A stretch of 64,000 bases of DNA from Mangifera indica (GCF_011075055.1 NC_058151.1:8884251-8948250), one strand, 5' to 3'; positions 34,545 to 49,500 are shown, counted from the first letter of the stretch. Made by a program: numbers and translations. Notes: a model not told the origin generated them from the letters alone.

Positions 34545-37362
34545 ATGCAACTATTTCAGTGTTGTCGCTTTAGTTAGTAGCTCAGCTACATTTTCTGCTA
34601 ACGGTGTCTTCTGTATTATTATCTCTTCAATTCCCAAGAACTCTTTCAAAATGTAATACTTTCATTAAATATGTTTGGACCTTTGATGTGTCTTTGGTTT
34701 CTTTGTCTATGCAATAACATCCGTATTATCACAAAATATGGTTATCAGATAAGCTATATTTAGAACCACACCAAGTTTGGATACGAACTTACACATCTAT
34801 ATAGTCTCGTTTACAATTTCTAAAGCAGTAATATATTCAACTTCTATAGTGGAATCAGTTGTAATTGATTGTTTGAAACGCTTCTAACTAACCATACCCC
34901 TATTACAAATAAAAAAAACCCTAAAGTAGATTTTCTATCATCAACATTCCATTGGAAATCAAAGTCTAAGTATCCATGAATGTTTAACTCTGAATATTCA
35001 TAACTTAAAACAAGATCTTTAGTCCTTCTTAAGTATTTAGGGATTGATTTCACAGTTAACCAATGTTTCTCACTTGAATTAGCCTGATATCTGCTCATAA
35101 CACTTATAAAAAATGTTATATTAGGTCTTGTACATAGCATTGCATACATGAGTCCACCTATAACTGAAGCATAGGGCATATTACACATCTATTGTCGCTC
35201 TTCATTGGTCTTTAGACTAATATCTTTAGAAAGATGAAAATCGTGAGTGAAGGGAAAAAGTTCTCTTTTTGAGTTTTCCATATTGAACCTTTTCAACAAT
35301 TATTCTATATACAAGTTTTGAGATAATCTAATTATCATTTTCGTTCTATCTTTATAGATATGAATTCCAATGACATAGGTTGCATCTCCTAAGTCTTTTA
35401 TCGAGAAGGTTTTAGACAACTAGATTTTCACGTCATTCATCATGCCAATGCCATTACCTATTAATAGTATGTCATCAACATACAACATGAGGAATGTAAT
35501 GACATGATTTTTAACCCATTTGTAAACATAAAGTTCATCCAGATTCTTTTTAAAACTAAATGATTTGATTGTTTCATTGAATTAATGTTTCAACTTTTGT
35601 AAGCTTGTTTCAATCCATAAATAGATCAATGCAACTTACTTTTAGAAGTGGATACAAAACTTATAGGTTGTTTCATATATATGTTTTCCTCAATGAATCC
35701 ATTAAGGAATGTGGTCTTGACATCCATCTATCAAATTTCATAATCATGATATGGTATGATAGCTAGCATTATTTGGATAGATTTAATCATAGCTATGGGC
35801 AAAAAAGTTTCCTTATAATCCAACCCTTCTTTCTAAGTACAACTCTTTGCTACTAGCTGAGCTTTATAGGTCTCTACCTTTCCATCTTTATCAATCTTTC
35901 TCTTAAAGACCTACTTACAACTAATAGGAACAATTCCTTCCAGTGGATTAATAAGTGTCCAAATTTGATTAGTATGCATTGATTCTATTTCAGAATTCAT
36001 TGTTTCTAACCATCTACTTAAATTTGTATCTAGTATAGCTTCTTCATAATTTCTTAGATCATCATCATGATTTATTTCTCTTATTAAGTAGGATTCAAAA
36101 TCTTTTTCATGAAGAAATTTGTATCTTTTTAGAGGTCTCTGATACCTTAGAAGTTTTTGTATTGGAACTGTAGTATCTAATACAAAGGCTCGCTGAGTGG
36201 GCGATCCAATCTCAATAATGTCAATTTGAGGCTCTTTAAACTCTTTCTCGAGCTCAATGTTTTTTTCATACACCATCTTCTTCTAAGAACACTTTCTCGA
36301 GAAAGTGTGCATTTCTACTGACCGTTATTTTTTGATCAATCAAAAACTAAAAGTAATATCATAAACTATCTTTAGGATATCCTACAAATCGACCTTTCTT
36401 TTATCTAACATCCAGCTTACCTATTTTAATTACATTAACATAAGCTAGACATTCCCAAATTTTCATATAGTTGAGATTTGGGCATTTAGAATACCATAAC
36501 TCATATGGTCTTTTCTAGACTGATTTTGATGGTATTCAATTTAAGATATGCATATTAGGTTGGAGGGCATATCCCTATAATGACATCAACAAGTATATAA
36601 AACTTATCATTGTTTGTACTATATCTAATAAAGTACGATTCCTCCTTTTAGATACACTATTATATTGAGGTGTGTATAAAAGTGTTAAGAAATTATTCCA
36701 TTATCTTTCAAGAATTCCTAAAATTTTGTACTTAAGTATTCTTCTCCACGATCTGATAATACAATTTTAATTATTTTTTCTAGTTTGTTTCTCTATTTCA
36801 TTCTTGAATTATTTGAACTTTTTAAAAGATTTTGATTTGTATTTCATTAAATACAGAAACCCATACTGAGAATAATCATTAGTGAAGGTAATAAAGTAGT
36901 GAAAGCCTCCCCTGGCCATATTAATAATTAACTCTAGTAATTCTTTAGCACATTCCCTTTTATTCTTAAAGAGAGATTTGGTCATTTTTTCTTGGAGGCA
37001 TGATTCACAAGTTGGATAATATTTAAAATCTCGTGAACTTAAAAGCCCATTTTCTCCAAGTTGAATCAATTTTCTCTATTGTGACCTAATTTATGATGCC
37101 ATAGAATCTTTGGGTTTGTTTCACTTCAAATTCTTTTATTAATAACAAAATTTATATGATAATTATTCAATTTCAATACATACAAACTATTTGTATTTAT
37201 AGCTTTGCTAACTATAATATTTTCTCAAAATATCTAACACTCATTTCCATTAAATTTAACATTGTAACCAAACTATCATAATGGAAAAACAAAAATGATG
37301 TTTCTAGTGGCTTTTACAAAATATAAAACATTGTAAAGCCTCAAAATATGTTTGATGATAGT

Positions 37363-37587
37363 CTAACTTGGCAAGTTCCTATGGTTTCGACTACAACCAT
37401 GAGACGTAGTTGCTGAATTTATGATCCAAGAATGATTATCTGAATCCAAACTTAATTCGAATTCAATGACTTGACAATATATTATACTTGTTTTGTTCCT
37501 TTTAAGGTTGTCCAAGGGACAATTCCTCTTCCAATGTCCATCCTTTTGGCAATGAAAACACTTTCCTTTTTCTTTTGCGTTCTTCAC
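37363..37587 (-). pseudogene. Copia B gag zinc knuckle and protease remnant
   Basis: Encodes CFHCQKDGHWKRNC, a canonical CX2CX4HX4C nucleocapsid knuckle that binds element RNA, followed by SWIINSATTSHG. The latter corresponds to the retroviral-type aspartic protease motif WIIDSGATSH, with the catalytic Asp changed to Asn and a Gly lost. Upstream gag codons are interrupted by stops. Confidence 0.8.
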
Positions 37588-38519
37588 CTTTGTAGTACCT
37601 TTCTTAAAATTCCTTTTTTTCGGTCCAACATTTGGACCTTTTTTTGTTACTTTTTGGGCCTTTTATTGGCCTTACTAGTAAAAGCTGCATAGATATCTAT
37701 ACATCTAAAGTCATTTTTCCTTTGCTTGTAAAACTCTTAGAGCTCATTAAGCAACTTAGAGAGTGTCCGCTTTATCGATTCAGATTATAGTTAGTTATAA
37801 ATGGTTTATAACTTGGTGGGAAGAACTGTAGAATCAAATTCATTTTGATGTGATCCAGTAGGACCACACCCCAAACATCCTACTACCCCAATGCATTGAT
37901 CAACTTTATGAAATATTCATCAAGGGGTATGTCTTCCCTTAATCTCATGTTAAAAAGCGAAGCGCATAGCTCGTACTTAACTACTCTTGAGTTCTTGTTG
38001 TATAACTCTTGTAAAGCAACGAGGATATCAGAAGCCCCTGAAACATTTTCATGCTTGGTTTGAAGCCCCCCATTTCATTGAGGCTAGCATGTAGCCTCGA
38101 GTTTTCCTATTATCCTCGACCTATACCTTGAACGTCTTATAGTCCTCATCGAAGGCATTTGGAGCTATATTAATAGGAAATGGTGCTTCCAAGATGTAAC
38201 CAATCTTTTCGAAGTTTAGTTATATTCAAAGATTTCTTAACCAATCTTTGAAGTTGGGACCAATCAAAATATTATTATCCAAGATCCTTAGGAGTATGTT
38301 GTTGGTCATTTTTTGAATATATCACAATTAAACGAAAATACTGCAAAAAGAAAATAGTATTATTAGTGAATTGAATATGTGAATTTAAGCTTTTCCTAAT
38401 TGCATAATCTCATTAGCTTTCACTATTTTATTCAATACTCGCACTCCCTTAGACGGGACTTGAAAATTCCATTAGATCAAATTTTCTAGTGGGAAATCAA
38501 ATTCTTATTAAACTTAAAT

Positions 38520-38820
38520 AACCTCACATAATACAAATCTTGGTTAATTAAATTTAATAAGTAGGAAACTCTTTCTATTTATATCCCTATATAAGACTAG
38601 ATTCATTTAGTATACCCTTTGCTCCAGATATCTCATATAATAGAAATCTTAACACCCTCGACTAGTTAAGTCCAAACCACCACACTTTTCAGAAATGACA
38701 TTTTCATTATGTCCTTATATAATAGAAATCTTAGTTATGATAAAAATAACCATTCAAAAACAAGATAAATTTAATTCTATGAGATAAATTCTATATCCCT
38801 CACATAATAGAAATCTTGGG
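38520..38820. repeat. Repeated motif in copia B leader
   Basis: The motif (C/T)AYATAATAGAAATCTT occurs four times, at about 38526, 38635, 38717 and 38801, each preceded by CTCA or CTTA-type sequence. The last spacings are about 83 bp. It lies in the non-coding leader between the primer site and gag of element B. Confidence 0.55.
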
Positions 38821-40261
38821 ATATTAAAATTTATGTTATAGAATTTAATTATCTCATGATGGGAGACATAGATTTAATAATTTTAACTAGAGAGATTTAG
38901 ATTTAACTTAACTTTAATTAAATTCAAATAAACATAACATACTTACATCTCATGTATGCATAATTTAAAATATGGTGGGATGATTTTGGGGTTTTCGAAA
39001 TTAAAATCTAATGGTAAACTATTCATCTAGGTCTATGTTTTCATTCAGATCACTATTTGGATCATTTTTAGGGTCTTCGTCTAATCGCTCCGATCACATT
39101 GAAAACTAAGACATGTAGCCCGATAAAATAAAATTAAATAAATGGGATGGGGTTATTTAATACAAACTCTTTAATTAAAAGAATATTACAACCCAATTAT
39201 TTAAACTTTGAAAAATGACAAATTACACCCATGATCATCCCATAATCATCTATCCATCTAACATTCATATTAATATTTAATATAAATTATGAAGTCATTC
39301 ATAATCTATTAAATATTAATTTATACTATATGATCTAATCAAAATCATAATTAACAACATGCAATGACTCAATCATTTAAGTATAAATAGCATGATGTAT
39401 ATTATTCAAATATTTATAATATTCATTTTAGGTAACATTTACCTAAAACTAGACCATGACAACTTTCACACTCAATCACTATTAAGTGTTAGTTGACCTT
39501 GTTCACTTTTATCAACTTATACACTCATTCATATTAATGCAAGTTGATTCTTGTATAAAACCTTTCATTCAACTAAAGTGAACAAAATCATGCACATTAT
39601 CTCATGGCTCATATACATCCATTACCATTCAAAACAACATGCAAATACTTTCACCATGCATCATATCTTTTTAGATTACATGTAATTATATACATTAATC
39701 ACTACATCATAATTTTCACCCAAATGTCTTAATTAACATAAAAAATAATCCAAAATTTTTTATGAACAATTTCAATATAGATATGCAAATGCATTAACAC
39801 ATCTCTATACATCAAACTTTCCTATGCATATACCATACATGCATGCCCTTAATTCATGCATTTTATGTACAATACACAAAATTAGCATAAATTTTTCAAT
39901 GTATATCATCATGTACATCCAGCCAACATGCATTAATAAAAATTACAAGATTTAAATTTGAATTCTCAAGCCAAAAAGCACATGTATGTCTAAATCAATC
40001 ACATATAAAAGCATCCTATGAACACTTCATCATATACATGCCTTAAAGCACATGTTTTTTATCTTAAAATCATTAGAACATGGAAAAAGGAAATAAAACT
40101 CAGCCAAGAAAGATTCAGCCAAGAGTTAGCAAAACATGCTTGAAATGTTTGATTTCCTAGCAAACTAACAACATGCATTTACACAGATGATACATATACA
40201 CACCCTTATGTATAAAAATCATATATTTAGCTTCAAAAAGACATGCAAGTTGTTGAACCAA

Positions 40262-40273
40262 GCTCTAATACCA
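40262..40273 (-). other. Copia B primer binding site
   Basis: The minus strand reads TGGTATTAGAGC, one transition from the standard TGGTATCAGAGC, directly inside the right LTR. This fixes the element's orientation as minus. Confidence 0.85.
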
Positions 40274-40275
40274 TT

Positions 40276-41754
40276 TGAAAATTTTAGGTGAAAAAAAGAT
40301 GCAAAAATCAAAGCATGGCTAAGATACACAAGAGAAGGAGCAAACTTTTACCTACTCCTTTGCCTCTTATAAGGATATAGGATAATGGATTAAACTCTTC
40401 ACTTGAAGAACCTCCAAAGAAGTGCACCTTCGAAGTCAAATCTTAGAGAGAAGGGAGAGCTTTTAATTTGTTTTGTGAGAGAAAGTAAAACGCAAGAATG
40501 CTTATGTTTTTTTAAAATGAACTAAAATGCACTTTATATAATGGTGGCCCATTTTGCTATCTCAAAATTATTATTTGCCCCAATAAATTCATAATTTGAA
40601 GCTTTATCGTGCATGTATATCAAATATATACCTTAATTTCATCTCACTAACATCTTAACTTTTAAAATATTATTTTTACACCCATATAACATTTTATATG
40701 ATTTTGATTATCCTTCGAAAGGTGTTAGCCTTCCTTGGATAATTAATTATCCCTTTAGAAATTTGGTTTATTGGTGTGCCCTTTCAAGTTCACCATGACA
40801 TAGTCGTGAGCCCTTTTTCGAATGAGCTGAAAGTGCACTGGAAACTGAATGACTATGATAAACATCTAGCAATGTGTCATTACCCCTAAATCACAATAAA
40901 TAAATATTTCATCGAATCTAATATCTTCGATCGTACATTTGATATAGACAATATCCTTTCATTGTCCAATCTGAATCGATTTTGGACTCATAGATTATCA
41001 AAATCCTAATTTCGATTTTGTATGAATCATCGATTTAAATTTTTGAAACATATCATAACAAACATCCTTCGTATAACTTGTATTATACTTTGACTAGAGA
41101 TTTGATTTCTAATATTTATCAATGTTTTCTTCAAAATTTAGATCTGAGTCGAATTAACAGATATTCAGAATCCAATACTTTTTGAGTCAATGAATCTTAT
41201 CTTAGTCATCATTCTTTTCCATGTACAAATAACATATGATCAATATGGCTTATCTTATGAGATGTGGTTAACCCCATATATACACCACATGAGTCACACA
41301 TATCTACATCGGATCTGACTATGATATCTCAGGTCAAAGGATTACTTCGTACACTAGTACAATTTTATGATAAGTCATTAACTACGATTTAATGACCATA
41401 TGACTTATCATTATTTGGTCATGTTTGAAAAATGATTTTATAACTGTTAATCTATACCAATACCGTAATGACATGACCATCATTGTCACCACCACTAATG
41501 TCATTTCATGACATTCAATAGAGGTATCCGATATGTCTACTATGTGATATAATTACCCAAGTTATGTCACGTTTATAGGGAACAATTCGATGATTCAATA
41601 AGTATATTAAGTGAGTCATCTAGATAGTTTATATGGATACTTTATATCATCGCAAATAAAGAAAACAACTTATGCATATAAACAAAAAGACTACTTTTTT
41701 ATTAATAATTCACATAAATGTACATACAAGATTAAAATGCCTTCGAAACTGACA
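40276..41754 (-). repeat. Copia B 5' LTR (right copy)
   Basis: About 1,479 bp. It starts TGAAAATTTTAGGTG and ends AACTGACA on the plus strand, next to the primer site at its left edge. It matches the left LTR with many substitutions and small indels, so the insertion is old. Confidence 0.85.
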
Positions 41755-41839
41755 ACACAAATGGTTCTTAAGGCATACACTAACACATACAACATGCAAA
41801 ATTGTACATTGCTTTATATAGGGATTGTGTAAAAAATCC

Positions 41840-42400
41840 AGTAGCTTGAATGTCTTGCATGCACAGGAGTATGTATGCTTCAAATTTAGTTTATGTATGG
41901 GCGTGCATACCTACGATCATGCATTTGATCATTGACTATGATTGGGTTTGACTTGGATGAGATGATGCACAATTTCCCCATGAATGGTCCTCTTTGTGAA
42001 TGCTTTATGCATGGGTGTGCATTGAATGTTGACTTCCCAAGAGTTGACGTGAACTAATGATGCGCAAGATGTCTTACTCATGAGTCCTTAAAAAAGGTAT
42101 ACACAGTCGTGCATGTATTATATGCACAGGTGTGCATCAATCATTGACCAAAAACTACGTTAACCTAAGGCATGAAGAAGACATTTGTGCACTAGAGGGC
42201 TTTTCATGATTGGCTTCATATATGTCATGCATTGTTGTGTGTCAAGAATGCATAGTTGTGCATCACATGAATGATTTATGCCAAAAATCTAGTAGCATGA
42301 ACTCCATATACGATCGTACCCTAGCATGCACGTTGCAAATTCAACTATGCATGGGTGTGCATATAAGGTGTATTGTCATACATTAGCTTGATTTTTGTAT
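41840..42400. repeat. Degenerate tandem repeat of about 110-120 bp
   Basis: At least four units, each opening with a GCATGGGTGTGCAT-like imperfect palindrome at about 41895, 42009, 42124, 42245 and 42351. They are followed in most units by a TTGAC segment and a GATGCACAA or similar block. The units are strongly diverged. Confidence 0.5.
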
Positions 42401-43569
42401 TTTTTAACTTTGGTCCAAATCAGTCATGACCTAATTCATGTCTTGGATAAGTTAGTGTATTTAATCTTTTTTTTATTATCATCCAAACATTTTGTGGTCA
42501 ACAAAATATATTTGGTATTTGATTTGAATAAATAATTGATTTTAATAAAATATTTGATTATGATAAGATATTAATTTGCGATTAGTATAAAATAAATAAC
42601 TTAGTTAATTTTTAAATTTAAAAATTAAATATGGGCCAATAAATAGAATTGATTGGATTGAGAGAAATGTAGAATATTATTATTTGAGTAGTTTGGATGT
42701 GATTTTATTAACTGGGAGGTTACACCTGAGTTACATCTCTAAAAACCCTTTCACCCAACCAAAAAAATCACTTTATTATTTGAAACGTCAAGTGGGGCCA
42801 CTACCTTTCTCCCACAAAATTAGTCTTTTGAAAACTACTATATAGGTATATTAATTATTGTTCAAGAGTTTATTATCCAATTAACAGTATATGTATACTG
42901 TAAAGAATATATATGATATATTATTATACGATTAAATATTATTTTAAAATTATTTAATTATATATTATTTATATACCAAATTATATACTCAAAAATACAA
43001 CTTACCCACGACACCATCATCTTGAAAGTGAGAAATTAAGGAAACATTAAAGCAAAGGTTACGCATAAATATATACTTGTAGCTGTCTGTTCCAGGATAC
43101 ATTTTCAATTTTAGAGGTAAAATAATGTATACTTATAAAATGACATGTAATTATTAATCCATAAATTAATACTCAGCGTTAATATACATAATTTTACACC
43201 AATAATGCATCTCTTAAAGAGAGCTACTTTGACTGATGCAAGATAATATTTTCACAAATCATTCAGGTGGCACCACAATTAACTTATACAGATGAGGAAA
43301 TCGGAAGACAGAGTGGTAATGAATGTTTGTTATGTAATCTGAGATGGGTTCCAAAACAATTTTTCTTTTTATCCAGAGTAAAAATGATTTTAAAGCAGGA
43401 ATAAAGAAACGATGCAAACAGCATTTGTAGAACAGCTTCACAGACTAGAAATTGAAGACACGTGACAGATTTTATATATACAGTAGGTAGAAGAGACAGT
43501 TATATTATAAATAGTCATCATGATTATTGGATACAATCACATTTTATTATTTATGTATACATTTATTTC
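42401..43569. other. 3' flank of arabinofuranosidase gene
   Basis: AT-rich intergenic DNA. The part next to 43569 should contain the 3' UTR. A minus-strand AATAAA lies at 43543-43548, very close to the stop codon. No other gene is seen. Confidence 0.35.
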
Positions 43570-46500
43570 TTAGATAGAGGATCTTAAGAATTGATCAGTT
43601 TCTTCCGTTTTGAGAGGGACTGATTCCTTTAACAAATCGAATGAAGTGAATGAATATGGAGAGATTACAACATCCATGTCCTTGCCCCCATTCTCAAGTA
43701 GTGTGCGATTTGGCACCACCTGCATAAACAGAGTTAAAACCAAAATTATCGAAACATAGTATTGCATTGTTTGAGATAAAAAGTCAAATCTTCATATAAA
43801 ACTAACTAGATACATAGAAAGATAAATGGCAATGCAAAACCAATTGTTGTAAGAAATTTAACCCAACTGAGACTACTGCTGGTGCAGATCAGAATGAAAT
43901 CATTCTCTCTGCTGTTTATAAGAATCATAAGCAACATTGATATTCTTTTATCCTCTGTGATATTAAGAAATTAGTAAAAATATCAGAGGAAGGCCCTGAA
44001 ATCTATTTAGTAGAACAGAAACATCTAATCCTGTTGGTTGAATTTCTTAGGTTCTGTTTCTTAAAATTTTCATGGACCCTATTCTGAAAGGAAGTGTCAT
44101 GACCCTTTATCCACTACCAAATCAAAACAATTTGTGCTGTCAACGAAACTGATCAGGATACATCCATTTCTTCAAACCTTAAAAATAAACCCAGTTAGAT
44201 AAATTGAAATGATGTATGGATTAAAAGAAAAGTATAATGTTCATAAACAATAAAGTACATCATGGATTAGAGGTAAAACTTAACCAGGCTCTAGAAACCA
44301 AATATATACCTTGTTTGGCTCCTTGAAGGAATTCTCATCCATTAAATTATTAGATGTGAGAACAGTCTTCGTCGATCCAGATAACTTTAGGGTGTTTGGG
44401 TCCAACCCAATCACAGATATATTGAGCTTTACAGAAGTGCTCCCAAAATTGACAACCTGCAGCAAAGTATAATTTCCTGAAAAGGAGGCTGGGTAACATA
44501 ACAAAAAATTAAGAAAAAAATAGAGGACAACACCATTTAAAAAGTTAAACACATTTTGGTTAAAAAAAGGGGAAATTCCTATCAATAAAAGAAATGTCAA
44601 ATTCTTAAAACAAGAATGTAGAATGCAAGGTTTGATATTAAACGTTGTAATAAAAACTACTGATAAATTAATATTCCATTATATCAACTAACAAGAGCAG
44701 TTTGTTACTGTTAAAGAGATAATAATACACACACAGGCAGAAGGCACATATCAGCTCTAAAAACATTTTTGCAAAGAATATGCTACAGAAATGATTAGTT
44801 ATGATAAGGACAGAGTGGATTTAACATTGTTAAAGAGAACACAAGTTGAAATAAAAAAGACCTTTATTCTCAAGTAATCTTTCTCATCCTCTGAATTTTG
44901 CCAAGCAATTGCAGAAGCAATAATTGAACTAGAGGAATTAGTTTGGAGAGTCGCATTTAGAAGAGTTGCACCACTTGACTCCACAAAAAATTGTTGGACC
45001 CAATAGCTAGGGGTTCCATAGACATGAGAGGAGTTAAAGACAATTGAATCTGGATTCCACCTGTGATAGAGTTTTGCATTGTTAGAGCCCACAGATAAAA
45101 ATTAACAAAAAAAAGATAATTTTGTCATTCTGACATAATTTAGAGATGAAAAAAAGAACGAGAAAGTACCTCCTGTCATTGGCATTCACAAAAAGTGGTG
45201 CATAGCTTGCCATTGAAACAACATCACTGTAAAAAAATAAAGCAGCCATCAGAATATCGTCATCATTTTAATGAACTTTCTGCAAGAGTAAATCACCTCT
45301 TGCAAACAATAAGTTGTCAAACTTGTGAGGTAGACGTATATTCTTAAACAATCATTCATGCAAAAGAATTCCCAAAATAGGGGCCCAAAAGAATTGCCCT
45401 AAGAGTTTTATGATTATTGGCACACCTGTTCTTTTCTAGACCAAGAAGGAACCCAGCTTCAGCAAGTGCGGCCAAAAGGCTTCCCTTGCCAGCATCTTTT
45501 CCTGTCACAGCATATTCACTAACAAAAGCCTAAATAACATCAAATCACAATAAGATACTAACATATTAACCAAAACCAAATTTGATGGTTAAAGAGAGGT
45601 AAACACCTTTGGACCGTCACGTGATGTACGGTCAAATTGATGAACCATAGAGAACAAGCTACTGGCAGATGTATAAACCTAGTTAAGAATCAGAGAAAAT
45701 TGACAAGGTTATTGAAATAACCAAAACATCTATGTCATAATTCTAGAACAAAATTGTGAAATTTAAAACAATATCATGAGTTATACAACCATTGATTTGT
45801 GAGAATTTTACATGAAAATCATAGAAATCAGCAGGATGGTCCAACTGATGAGAAGATCCATCACAGTTTGAAATTATTCCTATGTCTGGATAAGCAAGTT
45901 TTATAGCTGTATAAAACCTGAGGTAGTTTCCTGACCAAGAAATAAATTAATTAATTAATTAAAAACATAAATATCACAAACAGTTTATCAAATCAAATGA
46001 GAATGCATCACGGACAAATAATTCTACAAATTAAAACAAAGGATCATTTCATGAACATAAAAAATGATAATAAAAAGTATCATTAAACTCAATTAGGTTA
46101 TATTCAAGTAGCCAACCATTGAATTAACAACCCTTGGTTGTGTTGAAATTATTACCAACTTTCGTTCAAATTAGATATCTATAATTATTCAATCCATAAA
46201 CACAATTTTCCTCCTATGATAATGGCATAGTTCAATCACCCATTAAGATGACACTTTTCAATGATTTATCAACTTGAAATTCAATGATTGTGAAGAGTAG
46301 AAATAATTAATACAAAACAAAAGAAATTAACTAGAAAAATATGCAAACCCCTATAGTTCTTTTTCCCGCAATCTTCATTTCCAATAGCAACATATCTCAA
46401 GTCAAAAGGTTCAGGGTGTCCCAGTGCTGCCCTCACAGACCCCCATGTAGAGTTTGGGTCACCTCTTGCAAACTCAATACCATCAAGGGCTTCCTGCAAA

Positions 46501-49500
46501 CAGAACAAGTAGTATTTATGGGATGAAATTTTAACACACAAAAAAGAGAGTGAAAGAAAGAAAATAATTTACACCATATGAAAGGTGCTACAGAAATTAA
46601 TTGCACATATTACCTTATTATTAATTAGTAATCATTTAAAACAATCATTGTGTACACTACTGGGTATCTCATATCATTTCTTCTCAGCAAACAGGGGTAA
46701 AGGAGATTTAAAATTTCTAACATAAAGCCGAAAACATTACTGGCACATCTCTACTCATGCATGTCCATCATCTGAATTATATTGTAAAGAGCACATGCAC
46801 ATGAAATTTAGCCACACTCAAATACTTAACGATGGGTTAAAACCCAAAAAAGAAGCTAGTAAAGATCGCTTTTCTAAAAGATCAAAACATTATTTAACTT
46901 TCATCAAAATTTTCAACTGCATTGTTTTTTTAGGAAAAAGAAAGGAACCAATGGATGTAGTTCTTTGAGATTAATATCATATTATGAGCAAATGATAAAC
47001 CCTAAGAGAAAAGAATAAGAATTCCGTCATCCACCTACCATGCCCTACCCTACCAAACACCAACTCACAGCTTGAAGAAACATTAAGGCCCATTCAGTTT
47101 TTGACTCCATCAGAAATGAACAAGGACCCTTATGCAATGCAATTTTGTTCATTGGTTGATCGCTAATGTCAAGTCAACAAAAATAATGGTTTATACTTAT
47201 TTGTTATCCTATACTCATAAAAAATGAGGTTACGTGGCATCAGATCTGCTTCTTTTGCATTTATAGAAATTCAAATAAAAATATAGTTGTCTGGACCAAT
47301 AGTCATGCAACAATCAAGCAGTTGCACACAAACCTGAATAAATGGTAGGACACTCGAAGTATCAACTTCATCTTGATGACTGACTCCTGAAAAAGTTTAC
47401 AAAGCACAAGAAAATCAATCAGTCTAACAGAAGGAAAAAATAATGTAGTTTGGGAATCAAGCTATGTATTATTACCATTGTTAAACACCCATATCGGCAA
47501 TGCACCAATGTCTTCAGATAGCTGCATGAACAAGTAATTTTATTATATTTTCTAGCTAAGCAACATGAAACACTTTCAAGTTGTAAGGGCTCAATAAAAA
47601 CTTTCACCTAAAAAAGGACAAAACACCTACTTGAAGAAACTCATAATAACCTAGTCCATCATCTGTCCAATACATCCAAACATCACCAAAGTGTCCAGGC
47701 CTCTCCTCCCAAGGTCCGATACTGTCTTTCCAACGAAATGCATTTCTTAACCATTCACCTTCAACAAAACATCCACCTGTTGCAAAATAATGGAAAATAC
47801 AGCATTATTCAAATTTCAACTTTTATGCTGAATTTCAGTGAATTTAACAAAAATAATTACAACACCTGAAAACACACATGAAATAATCCCAGCTGAGCTG
47901 AGAACTATAAGCATAAATTAATTCTTAAATACCTGGAAATCTGATGAATCGAGGACTGATATCAACAAGCATTTGAACAAGCTCATTTCGAAAACCATGT
48001 CCCTGCACCAAGGTAAAGATACTGAAACTTAGATGCATATAAAAAGCAATTACAAACTCATAGTAAGAAAAACTTTGTACATGGTACAAATAAAAGCAAA
48101 TTTCTACACAAGCAGTTCTACAATTGATTGTTTTCATCAATTATTTAACTTCAAAAGAGACTAGAGGTGAATTAAAAGTTAGTTTTATACCAATTTTATG
48201 ACTTAAAAATAACATTAAGGAACTCCCAGAACAGCATGTAGAACACAAGAACTATAAAAGAACAGGAAAAACCAGTTAAAAACCAGAACTTGAATCCTAA
48301 AACTGGACAATCAAACAGGAAAAAGAAAATGTAGTGGAAAAAGTGAGCTAAAAAAGCAAAAGAATATTCATCAACATCTCCATCTTGATAAATTAGTAGA
48401 ATGTTCTCTGCAATTGCTCTCCTCCGCAAATGCTAAGACAAAAACAAGGGAATTGAAAACACAACATAGCTATCTAATTATTCTCGATAATCCATTCCAA
48501 CTAGCCAATAGTTCACTGACCATTATAACGGAATGAATTAAGGAAAACATCTACCCAAACTCTTGTGTATGCTTATGTTCAAATATTTTGTTTTTAACTT
48601 CCCAAGGCTATTGGCATTCATTTACATCAATTTCAAATCAACATAAGTTAGATAAGTTATAGGCCATTTGTAACATAACACAAACAATTGTTGTTATCAA
48701 GTATTAAAGCCAACAGTCAATATAACATGTGAATGGTACTAAACGAAAGGAAATGGCTAGGTTGATAAATATATAATCCCCTCCATGGAATTAAATACTC
48801 AATCTGGATAGACCAACCAACGTGAAAGCCCCTATTAAAAACTCGAGCAAACACATATTAATTATCTTTGCAACATGAAAGAATTTGTGCCCTAACTAGT
48901 TTATGAATAGAATTGAAAGCCACTCCTTATACAGAGAATTCAAATAAAAGCAAAAGGCTTGTGACATATTGGAGCACAATAGGAGCAAAAGTTAAAAGGC
49001 AAAAAGGCAAGTTAAACCTATGTACACTAATGAAATGTTTTCTAGCATAAGTCTTTCCACTTAAGGAGGCAAATGAGTCATTAGAAACAGAAAAGTTAAA
49101 CTAGTACCTTGTGGGTGTCCAAAGGCATGGCTGATACTTGATCAATCCATATCAGCCCTTTATTGGTAGTTGTCAGTTGCAGTCTTGAGTTATGATTTGA
49201 TTCCTTGGCTTCCAACAAACTCTCCACTTTTGTCCAGTTTGAAACTTCAGAAGCTGAAGCTCTGCAGAGGAAAAGAAAAAAAAATCTAAAGCTTGCATAG
49301 ACAAGAGTCTATAGGAAAACAAAACGATTATACTTACAGAATTCTGGCAGTAGCTAGTGTTTGCAACCCATCTGAGCTTGTCAGTGACAAAGATAGATTA
49401 ACTGATCCCAAAGAACGGATATAAAAAACAATTTTGTAGGTCTCGCCTTGTTTGATATCCTGAAGGAAACAAAAAGAAAAAGAAGACAGAAAAAATCAGA

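Larger units (their letters stand above)
33041..41754 (-). mobile_element. Ty1/copia retrotransposon B (degenerate, minus strand)
   Basis: About 8.7 kb with two LTRs of about 1.5 kb. Reading along the minus strand: 5' LTR (41754-40276), primer site, a long leader, gag starting near 38310 (MTNNILLRILDNNILIGPNF, then DWLRNL), a CCHC knuckle CFHCQKDGHWKRNC (about 37560-37510), a protease remnant WIINSATTSH (catalytic Asp replaced by Asn) at about 37430, GAG-pre-integrase/integrase CESCLQEKMTKSLF and FTNDYSQYGFLYLMK (37070-36810), reverse transcriptase (about 36000-35380, broken YVDD region), RNase H-side MYAMLCTRPNITFFISVMSR (about 35180-34850), 3' LTR. The order is complete, but frameshifts and stops separate the domains and the element cannot encode a functional polyprotein. 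No target duplication was identified. Confidence 0.88.

Noticed and set aside
38520..38820. CRISPR-like array from the regularly spaced repeats
   Set aside because: Only four short diverged repeats with unequal spacing inside a plant retrotransposon leader.
23004..41754. Either copia element being autonomous
   Set aside because: Both lack any uninterrupted domain-length reading frame. Stops and frameshifts fall in every domain, and the copia B protease has lost its catalytic Asp.
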